From positions 1,302,001-1,366,000 of the forward strand of contig NZ_OY771649.1 of NCBI RefSeq assembly GCF_963674925.1: a DNA stretch of 64,000 nt, written 5' to 3'. A program made the translations under genes and the position numbers. Source of the DNA: an uncultured Draconibacterium sp. GTDB taxonomy: Bacteria; Bacteroidota; Bacteroidia; Bacteroidales; Prolixibacteraceae. Each line of letters starts with the position of its first letter. Positions within the stretch are counted from its first letter, which is position 1. Under the pieces are notes generated by a model. That model did not search any database and was not told the origin of the DNA. It saw only the letters and a list, made by a program, of their open reading frames with translations. This document shows positions 55,601-63,778 of this stretch, piece after piece.

Positions 55601-55807
55601 TTCGGGATTTAAGGTGTAGCCGAGGATCTTAACAAACAGTTCTCGCAAAAATCCTTCCTGAAATTGCTCTTCCTTAGAATTACGAATGTTTTCCTGTCGC
55701 TCGGGATTTCCGAAATAATTTTGAAATTCGGTATATTTTATATCTATTCTCTCCGAATCCAGCTCGTTTAGGTATTTCTTTTCTACTGATCTTTGAAAAA
55801 GGCTCAT
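52679..55807 (-). CDS. Type IIG restriction-modification enzyme (Eco57I-like)
   Basis: A protein of 1042 residues. The N-terminal nuclease domain has a PD-(D/E)XK-like set D88, E102 and K104 (ADGAILK ... AVIELKGT). The gamma-type N6-adenine methyltransferase has motif I DPACGSGAF (441-449) and motif IV NPPY (564-567). The C-terminal ~300 residues are a TaqI-like target-recognition and helical region. One chain can thus modify and cut DNA. It is first in the cassette, 35 bp ahead of the SIR2 gene. Its methyltransferase also resembles BREX PglX, but no other BREX gene is here. Confidence 0.9.
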   Translation of the reverse strand: MSLFQRSVEKKYLNELDSERIDIKYTEFQNYFGNPERQENIRNSKEEQFQEGFLRELFVKILGYTLNPEPNFNLTTELKNISNSKKADGAILKGEDATAVIELKGTDTTDLDKIETQAFGYKNHHPKCKYVITSNFEKIRFYIQNAVDHVDFDLFNLTRSQFSILWLCLAKDNLLTDLPLKMKESSVLQEENITKKLYADYSKFREAIYNNLVKNNPETDKLLLFKKTQKLLDRFLFIFFAEDRLLLPPNSISEIVKQWTTLKDELDEYVPLYARFKKYFGYMNSGYKGKKYDIYAYNGGLFKPDEILDNINIDDDILHEHTLRLSNYDFETDVDVNILGHIFEHSLGEIENVQAEIKGERVDSQKTKRKKDGIFYTPKYITKYMVENTVGKLCDKKRSELEIVDEEYAKGRKNRKKDIVRALDRKLDDYRNWLLTLTILDPACGSGAFLNQALEFLINEHRKIDELRGQLLGGAIIFSDITTDILEKNIYGVDLNEESVEIAKLSLWLRTAQKGRKLNTLSNNIKCGNSLIDDPKNAGEKAFNWQKEFPAVFTNGGFDVVIGNPPYVQLQSMGAMSETLAMCGFETFHKGADLYCLFTERGYKLLKNGGMQSFIMPNKWMIVAYGKPLRKFLAETGLRQILNFGDIQFFEEATTYVCIFVIQNGDKKENVKVLSLNNKTYNGDFLSEVTSNLYEYPATNFGDDSWSIQPYADAQKLQKMAVGSTKLKDLPISIYRGILTGYNDAFFIDEDTRKKLIVSDKKSGEIIKPMLRGRNISAYGITGSEYLIGTFPSLGLDIENFPAIKEHLLSFGYDRLNQTGEKGSRKKTSGQWFETQDSIAYFEEFSKPKIMYPNMTSVFPFLYDESGFLSNDKSFIITAQDESVSLLFLTALFNSSLAKLWIWYNCPELQGGTREIRKVFFEHFPVPHANKNQISTMEQQAIRRTQLTKDLQSTSLKFQRAIQRNFSLESLSNNLQNWYSLSFADFEKELRKKKIKLSLTQEAEWEDYFLAESGKANTFSNQIREVDEEIDQVVYEVYGLVI

Positions 55808-55915
55808 GTTTTTGGTAGTTCTTTTCGAAAGCCCAATTTAATAAATTTAACCATAAGAAAAATTGAGTAAGAACAAATGTGCCAAATAGTCACCTCATTT
55901 CTATTGAGTCCCTGG

Positions 55916-56017
55916 AATAAAAACTGAACAGCTCCGAAGGACGGCTGGCTAAAAATGGGCAATTTCAGCCGCCCTTGATTTTTCCGGACGGCGAAGTAAC
56001 TTTGACAGGATTTAAGG
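55916..56017. repeat. Direct repeat R2 flanking the defence cassette
   Basis: About 102 bp matching R1 (49998-50098) with about ten differences, including small changes in the hairpin loop. It lies about 110 bp upstream of the type IIG gene start and 86 bp before the plus-strand gene at 56104. Confidence 0.85.
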
Positions 56018-56103
56018 CAATATCATACTCATTATTCCAAACGACAGTAATTCATTTTAAAAAATTAGCTTACTTTAATGCCTGTATTACCAATTAAGAT
56101 GTA

Positions 56104-56529
56104 ATGTTATCTTCAAGTGAAAATTTGCATATCATTGAAAGTTTAAGACTGATAATTGTCTCCCACAATAATTTACTCGATCAGCAAAGTGTTGAGAGAG
56201 TAATTACAGATTTAAAAAGTAATCCGTTTTTTCGAAAGGAATATTGTATCCTGATAGATATTAGAAGTGCGAATACTGAATTGAATTTTGAAGAGATTGA
56301 GGATCTAAGCAACTTTGTATTTGATAACATCGATGACACGGGATTGAATAAATTTGCCATTCTGGCATCCGAATCGCAGCTTAATAAAGCCGTTCAGTAT
56401 GTTAGAAGCTACAAACACTCTTCAAAGTATCAGGTCTTTTCCGCACTGGAACCAGTACTGCACTGGTTGAAAGTTCCTCAAAACAGAAAAACTCAGATTG
56501 AATTAAAACTAGCTTATCTAAGTCGGTGA
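56104..56529 (+). CDS. Small protein of unknown function, STAS/SpoIIAA-like
   Basis: A soluble protein of 141 residues. The pattern KEYCILIDIRSANTELNFEEIEDL then NKFAILASESQLNKAVQYVRSY, ending FSALEPVLHWL, resembles the alternating strands and helices of STAS/SpoIIAA-like domains. It is alone on the plus strand between the defence cassette and mobB. I see no catalytic motif. Similar short genes occur widely in Bacteroidota, so it could be cargo unrelated to transfer. Assignment is by fold impression only. Confidence 0.5.
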   Translation: MLSSSENLHIIESLRLIIVSHNNLLDQQSVERVITDLKSNPFFRKEYCILIDIRSANTELNFEEIEDLSNFVFDNIDDTGLNKFAILASESQLNKAVQYVRSYKHSSKYQVFSALEPVLHWLKVPQNRKTQIELKLAYLSR

Positions 56530-56540
56530 ACACTTAAGGT

Positions 56541-57485
56541 TTAAAATCTTTTCTGCCTCTCCTTCCTTTTTCTCTTTACCTTTGGTTCGACTGATCTTTT
56601 TGTATTCGAACTCTTTTCAATTAATCTGTTCACATTACGAGCAACTACTCCAACTTTTCGCAAATCGATCTCCTGTGAATCCAGCCTTTGTTTTTGTTGC
56701 GTTTGTTGTCGTTCAACCGTTTCCTTTTCCGCCGCTGTCCGCTTGTTTTCTTTAGAATAAAACCGGGGTTTATTCTTAAAATTCGACAGGCGAATGGGAT
56801 AACGTGCCGGTTTACCATCATTGCCCAGAACCACTACGATGTGGCCTCTTCCTGATTTTTGAACCTCAACCTTAAAAGTTAGCAAGGCCTGATCATACAG
56901 TTTTTTACTGGTAAGTTCATCCAATCCATTTAAATGCTTAAACAGATTCTCCAGGTTTTCCTTGATATTTCTGCTACGGGCTGAAAAACGAAAGTTAATC
57001 TCCTGAGGTTTTTCTTTTTGTGGCAGATTGTACTTTTCTTCCAACTGATGCAGAAAACGTTGCATTTTAATCCTTTCGAAATTATCCTTGATCTTTTGAT
57101 GTGTTACACAATCAATTCGCGTTGATACGACATGAAAGTGAACACGTTCCAGATCTTCATGCCGGTAAACAAAATAAGGCTGATGTCCATAGCCCATGTG
57201 CTTCATCATATTTTCAATTTCCTGTTTAATTGTGGCATCGTTCAGAATTTTATAATCTTCGTTTGATGGATTAAACGATACATGAAAACACTTATGCCAG
57301 GCACGGGGATTTTCGTCTTCAATATCCATCAAGATTCTTAGCCGGTGTTTCTCATCGTAGTTAAACGGATTAGCCGACTTGGTATTTTTAAAATGAAAGA
57401 ACGTAGCAACTCCTTCGTTTACCTTCTTTTCATTGTACATCATCACATTCTCGGTATAAGCACTCTTATGCAACACGATTACCAT
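56541..57485 (-). CDS. mobB: MobB-type relaxase
   Basis: A HUH-type relaxase of 314 residues. The three-histidine metal motif is H109, H116 and H118 in YRHEDLERVHFHVVSTRID, preceded by KCFHVSFNPS. The catalytic Tyr is probably in the N-terminal segment (HKSAYTENVMMYNEKK). The C-terminus is a basic tail. It nicks oriT and leads the strand into the recipient. It lies 23 bp past the mobC-like gene. Confidence 0.92.
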   Translation of the reverse strand: MVIVLHKSAYTENVMMYNEKKVNEGVATFFHFKNTKSANPFNYDEKHRLRILMDIEDENPRAWHKCFHVSFNPSNEDYKILNDATIKQEIENMMKHMGYGHQPYFVYRHEDLERVHFHVVSTRIDCVTHQKIKDNFERIKMQRFLHQLEEKYNLPQKEKPQEINFRFSARSRNIKENLENLFKHLNGLDELTSKKLYDQALLTFKVEVQKSGRGHIVVVLGNDGKPARYPIRLSNFKNKPRFYSKENKRTAAEKETVERQQTQQKQRLDSQEIDLRKVGVVARNVNRLIEKSSNTKRSVEPKVKRKRKERQKRF

Positions 57486-57507
57486 TAGCCAAAATTTAAT
57501 TCGGATT

Positions 57508-57885
57508 TTATCGGATTAGATCCATGTATTTCTGAAGGGAAGAAAAGCACTTCTTTAGTTCCTGTTGCACCCTGTCAATTGTATGCTGGTCGGCAGATGT
57601 GAGCTCATTGTTCTTTTTTGTATTAATCTGTTTGGCTACCTGGTTAAGATTCACGCCAATTTTGTTGAGGTTAAAATCCAGGCTTTTGATAAGGGTGGTA
57701 AATTCGGGGGAGACTTCTATCTTTTTAATTTCACGGTGGCGCATAACCTTTGCCCGAAAAAAATTGCTCAGGTTTTGATAACCTTCCTTTTCACAACGAT
57801 CACAAAGTAGCTTCTTTTCAAGAGCTGTAAACCGTATGCTAACGGAGTCTGTTTTTTTAACTCTCGGATTTCTGTATCGTGACAT
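57508..57885 (-). CDS. MobC/MobA-type relaxosome accessory protein
   Basis: A basic protein of 125 residues with an N-terminal ribbon-helix-helix (DSVSIRFTALEKKLLCDRCE) and the conserved helical core NKIGVNLNQVAKQINTKKN that characterises MobC-family accessory proteins (called MobA in CTnDOT-type elements). It binds oriT, bends DNA and recruits the relaxase encoded downstream. The start abuts the hairpin-rich oriT candidate. Confidence 0.88.
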   Translation of the reverse strand: MSRYRNPRVKKTDSVSIRFTALEKKLLCDRCEKEGYQNLSNFFRAKVMRHREIKKIEVSPEFTTLIKSLDFNLNKIGVNLNQVAKQINTKKNNELTSADQHTIDRVQQELKKCFSSLQKYMDLIR

Positions 57886-57910
57886 GGCTTATAAATTTTA
57901 ACTGTTAAGA

Positions 57911-58052
57911 CTTTAATTCGCAGAATTAATCAAGCTTTTAATCGCCAGATTAAAAGTCCCTGCCGGACAGGCACAAGCGATTTTGTGATACAAAATCACA
58001 TCTTGCCAACCCCTCCCCCACCAGCTATAGCAAGGACTTCGGGCTTGCAAGA
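57911..58052. other. Candidate origin of transfer (oriT)
   Basis: The gap ahead of the mobilisation genes holds a row of perfect inverted repeats: TTAATTC-GCA-GAATTAA (57913-57929), CTTTTAATC-GCCA-GATTAAAAG (57935-57956), GATTTTGT-GAT-ACAAAATC (57979-57997) and CTTGC...GCAAG (58002-58034) enclosing a C-rich run. Position immediately upstream of the MobC- and MobB-type genes is where oriT is normally found. The nick site is unknown. Confidence 0.65.
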
Positions 58053-58110
58053 AGAAAGAGAAACAGTTTTTCCTGTTCCCCTTTCAAAATTCAAATCAAC
58101 CGGATTAAGG

Positions 58111-58791
58111 CTAACCAACTTTTTGTTTAGCCCCTTTTGTTTTTGTCTGTTTTTCGTTTTGTTCTTCTGTCAGTTTTTTCTCCTGTTTAAAACCGGAAAA
58201 GTTGATGCTTCGATTGGCTGCATCCACCTGGAGTGATGCGCCAAACTTTTGTCCGTTTCTGCCGGTCATTTTATCGAGAAACACTTTTTTGCCGGCAGCC
58301 AGTTTCTGCTTTTGTTCTTCAGATAAAGTGGCTCCTTTAATTTTATCCGGCACTTTAATGCTACTGGCACGAAGTGGTATCAATTCATTGGTTTTATGAT
58401 CGATAGCCATATAATACTTATCCTTTTTTCCATCAATCCCTTTTAGTTCAATGGTTTTCCCCAGGTTTTTATCCTTTAACAAGGCATTTCGTTCTTCCTC
58501 TGTAAACTTATGTCCCATAAATTTTTCAGGGATATTCAGGCGCTGAATGGGATGCACCTTTACATTAACCGCACCATCTTCCCCTTTCTGAAGTCGTAGT
58601 TTAGCCGGAATCCGAAATTCCTGGTCATTGATCTTAGCATTTACCGTATACAGTTTATCTGAACGGTAGCCATTCAGAAAAGCATTCAGTTCCTGTGGTT
58701 CCATACGGCTTACAAATTCTTTGTCTACACCCACCTTTTCCAGTTTGTCAAAAGGGATTTCTTCTTTTTTGATTCTAGTACTTTGTTCCAT
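58111..58791 (-). CDS. DUF4099/DUF3945 mobile-element protein
   Basis: A protein of 226 residues. The N-terminus (IPFDKLEKVGVDKEFVSRM) matches the DUF4099 type. It is followed by repeated short domains of the DUF3945 type (FTEEERNALLKDKNLGKTIEL; LSEEQKQKLAAGKKVFLDKM) and a Lys/Gln-rich tail. These proteins occur on Bacteroidota conjugative elements near the coupling protein, and their role is not known. It is 36 bp past the coupling-protein gene. Confidence 0.85.
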   Translation of the reverse strand: MEQSTRIKKEEIPFDKLEKVGVDKEFVSRMEPQELNAFLNGYRSDKLYTVNAKINDQEFRIPAKLRLQKGEDGAVNVKVHPIQRLNIPEKFMGHKFTEEERNALLKDKNLGKTIELKGIDGKKDKYYMAIDHKTNELIPLRASSIKVPDKIKGATLSEEQKQKLAAGKKVFLDKMTGRNGQKFGASLQVDAANRSINFSGFKQEKKLTEEQNEKQTKTKGAKQKVG

Positions 58792-58827
58792 ACTTATTAA
58801 TTTTAATAGATGAATAATTGCAATTGA

Positions 58828-60759
58828 CTATTTTGAGTCTTTGTTGATTTCCAAAAGGATTTTCTTAATATCATTACAGATCCGAGTGCGGTTATTTTCT
58901 AAGAGTGCCTGCAGATCGTCGATTTTATATACTTCGGGGATCTCCTTATAATTCCGTTCTTCCTTTTCAATTTGGTCGGTATCCACATCAATCAGGCAGT
59001 TAAAATTGCGCTGACCAACCTGCTGACCAAAATTATCGGCCACCTGCCCCACCATATATCCCTGTGGTAGAGTTGCAATTTTTCCTTCCGGCACCAAAAA
59101 ATCCATTTGAGTTGAGAAAGTTGATGACTGGGTATTCCGGTTGATATTTATGGACTGGCGTTCCTGCAATATTTTTCCCATACGGCTCTGAATGAAACGC
59201 GCTGTTTCTCCCACTGACTGTCCTGCAAAAGCATTTCCGATGTTGGTCAATATTGCATTTGCCTGCTCTTTTCCGTAATCCCGAATCAGCTGATCGATAG
59301 TTTGTATGCCCAGCAGCGTTGAAATTTTATTGCTCCGGGCTGTTGCAATCAGTGTGTCCAGTCCCCGGAAATATATGGTTGGGAGTTCATCAAAAATCAA
59401 TGAGGTTTTCAGCTGGTCTTTGCGGTTGATTACTTTCAACATTCGGGTGATAAAAAGTGAAAGCACCGCACCATACATTTCAATGCGAAGAGGATTGTTG
59501 GCCAGGCAAACTACCTTTGGTCGCTCAGGATTATTAAGATCCAGCGAAAAATCATTACCCGAACAGATCCAGTAAATTTCCTTACTGATGATCTTTGAAA
59601 TAGCGATCTTTAAACTTCCCAGCTGTCCTTCCAGTTGTTCATTCGCTCCCCGCTTGTGTGCGTTAATAAAAGGATTAATGATATTCACCACATCCTTTTC
59701 CTGTGACAGCACTTCGAACAGATCATCGTATTCCAGTTGCAGCAATTCAATGGCATGTGGCAGGGTGCAATATTCCCCGTTCTTGTACTTCTTCAGAAAC
59801 CAGATCACTGCAGCAAAGAAGGTTACCGCTGATTCCGAAAAGAATTCTCCCTGTTTACGTATCCATTCCCGATTCAGGTTATAGAGTACTGTCCGGGAAG
59901 ATTCAAAAGCATCGATGGGGCTTTCCATCAGTTCAGGTGCAAGAGGATTACAACGGTACGATTTTCGGATATCATCAAAATTGATGACATAAAAGCAGGT
60001 TTGCTCGGGCAGGTTCTTATTCTTCCGTGCTTTAAGAAAATGATTATAAGCCACCCCTGATAGGTCCGAAAACTTAAAATCATAAACACACATACAGAAT
60101 CCCTTATCCAGGTGTTGTTTGATAAAAGGGAGAACTACGGAATAAGATTTACCAGATCCGGGAGTACCGATCACAATAGTTCCTCGAAAAGGATTGATCA
60201 CATTAATCCATCCTTCGTGTTGTTTATTCCGGTACTGGTAAACGGTTTCAAGGTTTATGGAATACTCATTTTCTTCATAGGCACATTCTTGTGGAAAGCT
60301 TTCATTTTCCTCGTTAAAGCGGTCTTTCATCAGGTTTACATTGATCAGCTTGGAGATGTTATCAAAACCAATATTCAAGATCACAAAACCAAAAAATGAC
60401 AATAGTAAATAGGCTAAAGGCACGGTATAGATAATCAACAGACTTCCCCAGAACATCAGCAGGCCGGTGATGACCTGCAACACAATGGCGGAGACTTTCA
60501 GATCCCTGTCTTTTTTTGCTTTAGTACCAATACAAGTAATAGCCAGAAAAGCAACACAGACTGTTTTTGCCATAAGTGTATTGGAAAGAAATTCTATCCT
60601 CAGAATCTTTTCCAATACCATGGTAAATTCAGGGATATAAAGTCCGTGCTCTATGAACCAAACCAACTGATCGATGTATAAGGTCAGAAACAGCAGCAGG
60701 TAAGAAAAGAACCTGAAGCCCTCGTGCAGGCGTTGTAATTCCCTGGATTCGTTAAGCAT
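58828..60759 (-). CDS. Type IV coupling protein (VirD4/TraG-like, MobC of CTnDOT nomenclature)
   Basis: A protein of 643 residues with N-terminal membrane helices (about 18-38, 65-80, 90-130), then a motor ATPase domain with Walker A GTPGSGKS at residues 198-205 and Walker B LIFDELPTIYF. It links the relaxosome to the type IV secretion pore in the inner membrane. In Bacteroidota nomenclature the same gene may be called mobC or traG. Confidence 0.93.
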   Translation of the reverse strand: MLNESRELQRLHEGFRFFSYLLLFLTLYIDQLVWFIEHGLYIPEFTMVLEKILRIEFLSNTLMAKTVCVAFLAITCIGTKAKKDRDLKVSAIVLQVITGLLMFWGSLLIIYTVPLAYLLLSFFGFVILNIGFDNISKLINVNLMKDRFNEENESFPQECAYEENEYSINLETVYQYRNKQHEGWINVINPFRGTIVIGTPGSGKSYSVVLPFIKQHLDKGFCMCVYDFKFSDLSGVAYNHFLKARKNKNLPEQTCFYVINFDDIRKSYRCNPLAPELMESPIDAFESSRTVLYNLNREWIRKQGEFFSESAVTFFAAVIWFLKKYKNGEYCTLPHAIELLQLEYDDLFEVLSQEKDVVNIINPFINAHKRGANEQLEGQLGSLKIAISKIISKEIYWICSGNDFSLDLNNPERPKVVCLANNPLRIEMYGAVLSLFITRMLKVINRKDQLKTSLIFDELPTIYFRGLDTLIATARSNKISTLLGIQTIDQLIRDYGKEQANAILTNIGNAFAGQSVGETARFIQSRMGKILQERQSININRNTQSSTFSTQMDFLVPEGKIATLPQGYMVGQVADNFGQQVGQRNFNCLIDVDTDQIEKEERNYKEIPEVYKIDDLQALLENNRTRICNDIKKILLEINKDSK

Positions 60760-60794
60760 TTTTAGAAGATTTAGAATATTAGAAGATCAGAATA

Positions 60795-61595
60795 CTAGAA
60801 TGAGTTAGCTTTCAGGATGGTTTTGTTTTTCACTTCCAGCGTTAGTTTTCTACCGGTATTTCCCAGAGCTTTTTCCGACAGTTCTATTTTCAGGATGCGT
60901 TTATCGGGAACAATAAACTTGGGCATTACAACCACCTCCCGTAGTGTGGTTTTTGCAGGTATGCGCTCCCATTTATAATGTCGGTACAATTCTTTCACCT
61001 GGTATTCCTGCGCATTAGTGGCTTTTACCTGCTTCCTGTCATCGATCCACCAGTGAATGGCTTCCATATCCAGAACGATATTAGTGGTGTTGGTGATCTC
61101 CAGCTCAAAGAAAAGGAGGTCTTCTTTTAGATAAAGATTTCTCAAACGAAAAATAATACCGTCTTTTTTGCTTTTTGTTTGAATCGTTTTTTGCGTGCAA
61201 TCCCGAAGGATCTGGCTACAAAGTTCTTTTAGCAGGTATTCCGGTACAGGCCCGATATTAAGATCTCCGGCTTTCTCCCCATGAAAATCTTCCAGCTTAT
61301 AGGAGATCTTATTCGCATCAGAATATTTTACAAACAAGGAATACGAACGATTGGCACTGACCACTGTCAGTGAAGATTCGCCTTCAAAATCATCCACAGC
61401 TTTTACCCGGACCATATTGGGTTGTTCAGGGACTACTTCCGCAATCAGTTTATCAGGATCACCAACCTGCAGATAAGTAATTTTTTCTTCGGCGATCAGG
61501 TGTGTGGTTTTGTTTTGACAGATTTCTATTTGGTTTTGGGCATTTACTGCCAGTGAAAAAAGAAAGAATGCGATGATAAATATTGTTTGTTTCAT
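60795..61595 (-). CDS. traN: Conjugative transposon protein TraN
   Basis: A protein of 266 residues with a signal peptide (MKQTIFIIAFFLFSLAVNAQ). The body contains QPNMVRVKAVDDFEGESSLTVVSA and the C-terminal block of DUF4138/TraN (RLRNLYLKEDLLFFELEITN). It is the VirB9-like component of the transfer channel, acting in the periplasm and outer membrane. It lies 5 bp past traM. Confidence 0.88.
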   Translation of the reverse strand: MKQTIFIIAFFLFSLAVNAQNQIEICQNKTTHLIAEEKITYLQVGDPDKLIAEVVPEQPNMVRVKAVDDFEGESSLTVVSANRSYSLFVKYSDANKISYKLEDFHGEKAGDLNIGPVPEYLLKELCSQILRDCTQKTIQTKSKKDGIIFRLRNLYLKEDLLFFELEITNTTNIVLDMEAIHWWIDDRKQVKATNAQEYQVKELYRHYKWERIPAKTTLREVVVMPKFIVPDKRILKIELSEKALGNTGRKLTLEVKNKTILKANSF

Positions 61596-61600
61596 GACGA

Positions 61601-62746
61601 TTATTTTTGATTGATGATATAAACCATTGTGTTTTTCTTGACGATTACTTTTTTCAGGCGTACCCGTTTGAGCATGGTTTGGGCAGCCCGGTCGGCTGCA
61701 CGGATTCCGGTATAAGTCAGCGGATTATTCGTAATGCCCATCAGCGAAGAGGTATTGGTAGAAGCACCAACTTCCTGATAAACTTTTCGGGCAGCATTAT
61801 CCGGCACATACAACCCTTCCAGTCCATCCAGATCACAGATCGTAAGTTTTACCGGGACAAAGTTTTCCTGAACAGGCATTTGGGTGATTTCGATCAGAAG
61901 CCGTTCATTTTTGATCTTGCAGATCCCGTAGATAAATGTGTTACGAGGTATTTTCTTAGCATTGATCCGGGTGTCTTCAAGCAGGCGAAGTTTTACCCGG
62001 TTGCCATTCAGAACAGTTGCGGTTTCATAAATCTCTGCTTTGATCAGCGCTTGCTCCGGTGTCTCCTTTGGATTAAATCCGGATGACAGTTTTTTCTCCA
62101 GGGTAAAGGACCGGTTTTGTATGGCCTCGATTTGTTGCAAGCGTCCCTGAGCTTGTTGAAGCGTATATTTCAGTGAATCATTTCTTCGGTTAAGCACGAT
62201 GTTTTCATCGATGATCTTATCCATTTCTTCAATACCGGTTATCGGCGTTACTGATTTTGTTGTTTCCCTGTGTTTTTTCACTACCGATTCCATTGGTTTG
62301 CTCTGGTATTGGGGAGATGGTTTTTTCCCACTCTTTCGAACTTCCGGTTTTCCTTGTAGTTCCTGTTGTACCAGCTTTTCTTTATTTCGGATATGAGCAA
62401 GAATTTGTCCTTGATCGGCATTTTCATCCAACATGGTGTTGTCCTGCTCCATTGTATCCTGAATACTGACTGCTTCCTGCTTCGTTGTATCATTTACATC
62501 AACCTCAGGCACCTGTGCCACTTGTGATTCATCCTTCTGATAAGCTTCCATTTTATCGTAGATTTCAATGGAATTATCGGCATCCGGCAGGTCATAGTTT
62601 ATTCCTTTATTCGGTGACTGAGCAAGCTTCTCTTTTTCCTCTTGAACTCCTCCTCCACCCAATACCCAGAAGATCAAAATCACAAAGGGTAATAATGCCA
62701 GTGGAAGGATAAACAGCGCTTTATTCTTTATCAAAATTTTCTTCAT
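61601..62746 (-). CDS. traM: Conjugative transposon protein TraM
   Basis: A protein of 381 residues with one N-terminal membrane helix (LFILPLALLPFVILIFWVLGG), a Gln/Glu-rich linker with coiled-coil character (about 60-225), and the conserved C-terminal TraM domain (about 235-381) with IYGICKIKNERLLIEITQ. It corresponds to VirB10, spanning both membranes. Its start overlaps the upstream gene by 26 bp. Confidence 0.9.
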   Translation of the reverse strand: MKKILIKNKALFILPLALLPFVILIFWVLGGGGVQEEKEKLAQSPNKGINYDLPDADNSIEIYDKMEAYQKDESQVAQVPEVDVNDTTKQEAVSIQDTMEQDNTMLDENADQGQILAHIRNKEKLVQQELQGKPEVRKSGKKPSPQYQSKPMESVVKKHRETTKSVTPITGIEEMDKIIDENIVLNRRNDSLKYTLQQAQGRLQQIEAIQNRSFTLEKKLSSGFNPKETPEQALIKAEIYETATVLNGNRVKLRLLEDTRINAKKIPRNTFIYGICKIKNERLLIEITQMPVQENFVPVKLTICDLDGLEGLYVPDNAARKVYQEVGASTNTSSLMGITNNPLTYTGIRAADRAAQTMLKRVRLKKVIVKKNTMVYIINQK

Positions 62747-63053
62747 TGATGTACGATTTTAATTGGTTTTCAAATGAATCCACGGGTAACTCAAAAGCGG
62801 AGCTACCACTGTTTGTTGGCGCATTGATTATTGGTCCGGCCAATGGTGCTTCCACCTGATGTGGTTTTACCTTTCCGGTCGGGAACCAGATAAACGAGAT
62901 CGCAAACAGGGCAAACAGAAAAGCTGTTATCAATATCCATTTGCTTTTTCGTTTCAAAGGATCAAGGTTTTTGTCTTTATCGTCCAGATCGTTTACCCAG
63001 CGGGTAAAACGGCTGTGATCTTTCGGATTTGAAATGTTGTTTTGATTATTCAT
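62721..63053 (-). CDS. Small TraL-like membrane protein of the tra operon
   Basis: A protein of 110 residues with one membrane helix at about 38-58 (WILITAFLFALFAISFIWF) and a short periplasmic tail. It lies between traK and traM where CTnDOT-type elements have traL (DUF3989). Sequence similarity is not obvious to me, so TraL is assigned by position. It overlaps traM by 26 bp. Confidence 0.7.
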   Translation of the reverse strand: MNNQNNISNPKDHSRFTRWVNDLDDKDKNLDPLKRKSKWILITAFLFALFAISFIWFPTGKVKPHQVEAPLAGPIINAPTNSGSSAFELPVDSFENQLKSYINEENFDKE

Positions 63054-63065
63054 TGTTGAAGTTTT

Positions 63066-63692
63066 TTAGAAAGATTTTCTGCGTATGCTTTCCAGGTCTT
63101 TGTTCTCATCAATCCGCCAGTTTTCCATCAGAAAACCATGGGGGTTATTGTCCGTACGGGAGATGTTTCTCAGGTAACCGGAGGTCTTTAAACTGCGAAT
63201 AGTGATGTTCGATTTACGAACGATTTTCTGCTTGCCGATAAATGTGAAACGATAGGGATAACCCGAGAAATCCAGCTTTATGGAATCCGTCTGCAGGGTC
63301 ATGCTGATATCAGAAGCGATCACCTGGTTATACAGGTTATTCTCCTTAAAAGCCTGATACTGCTCCATGGCACTCCGGTCTGCCAGATACAAGGCTTCCC
63401 TGACATTGTTTTCGATGTAGGTTTTATCCGGCTCCAGGGTAAAAAACAGCTCATGAAATCGTTTTACATGATCTCTGGCTTCAGCATCCCTGTTTTCACT
63501 GATATCTTCACGAAGAGCGACCAGCAGAGATTTACCGTTATCAAGCACATAGATTTTCTCTTTGGAAAGTTCTACCAGCTGCACCGACTCATAGTAGATG
63601 TAACTGCTCACCCCCATCAGCGAAAGGCTGATCAGTACCAGCACATAAACGATAAAGCGGAACTTACGTTGTATATCAAATTGTTTATGCAT
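63066..63692 (-). CDS. traK: Conjugative transposon protein TraK
   Basis: A protein of 208 residues with one N-terminal membrane helix (FIVYVLVLISLSLMGVSSYIYY) and a VirB8-like periplasmic domain. Conserved TraK features are HVKRFHELFFTLEPD and LDFSGYPYRFTFIGKQKIVR. It is the assembly factor of the transfer channel. It lies 12 bp before the TraL-like gene. Confidence 0.92.
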   Translation of the reverse strand: MHKQFDIQRKFRFIVYVLVLISLSLMGVSSYIYYESVQLVELSKEKIYVLDNGKSLLVALREDISENRDAEARDHVKRFHELFFTLEPDKTYIENNVREALYLADRSAMEQYQAFKENNLYNQVIASDISMTLQTDSIKLDFSGYPYRFTFIGKQKIVRKSNITIRSLKTSGYLRNISRTDNNPHGFLMENWRIDENKDLESIRRKSF

Positions 63693-63778
63693 TTCTTTTT
63701 CAGTATTGAGATTTTAAGTACTCTTTATTGATTATCTTTTCAAGGTTGTTGACCGACTACTTAGAAGGCAGTTGCCTG

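Noticed and set aside
50108..55807. Defence cassette as BREX, DISARM or Thoeris
   Set aside because: No BrxZ/BrxC/BrxL, DrmABC, or TIR-domain ThsB gene is present. A PglX-like methyltransferase and a SIR2 domain alone do not define those systems.
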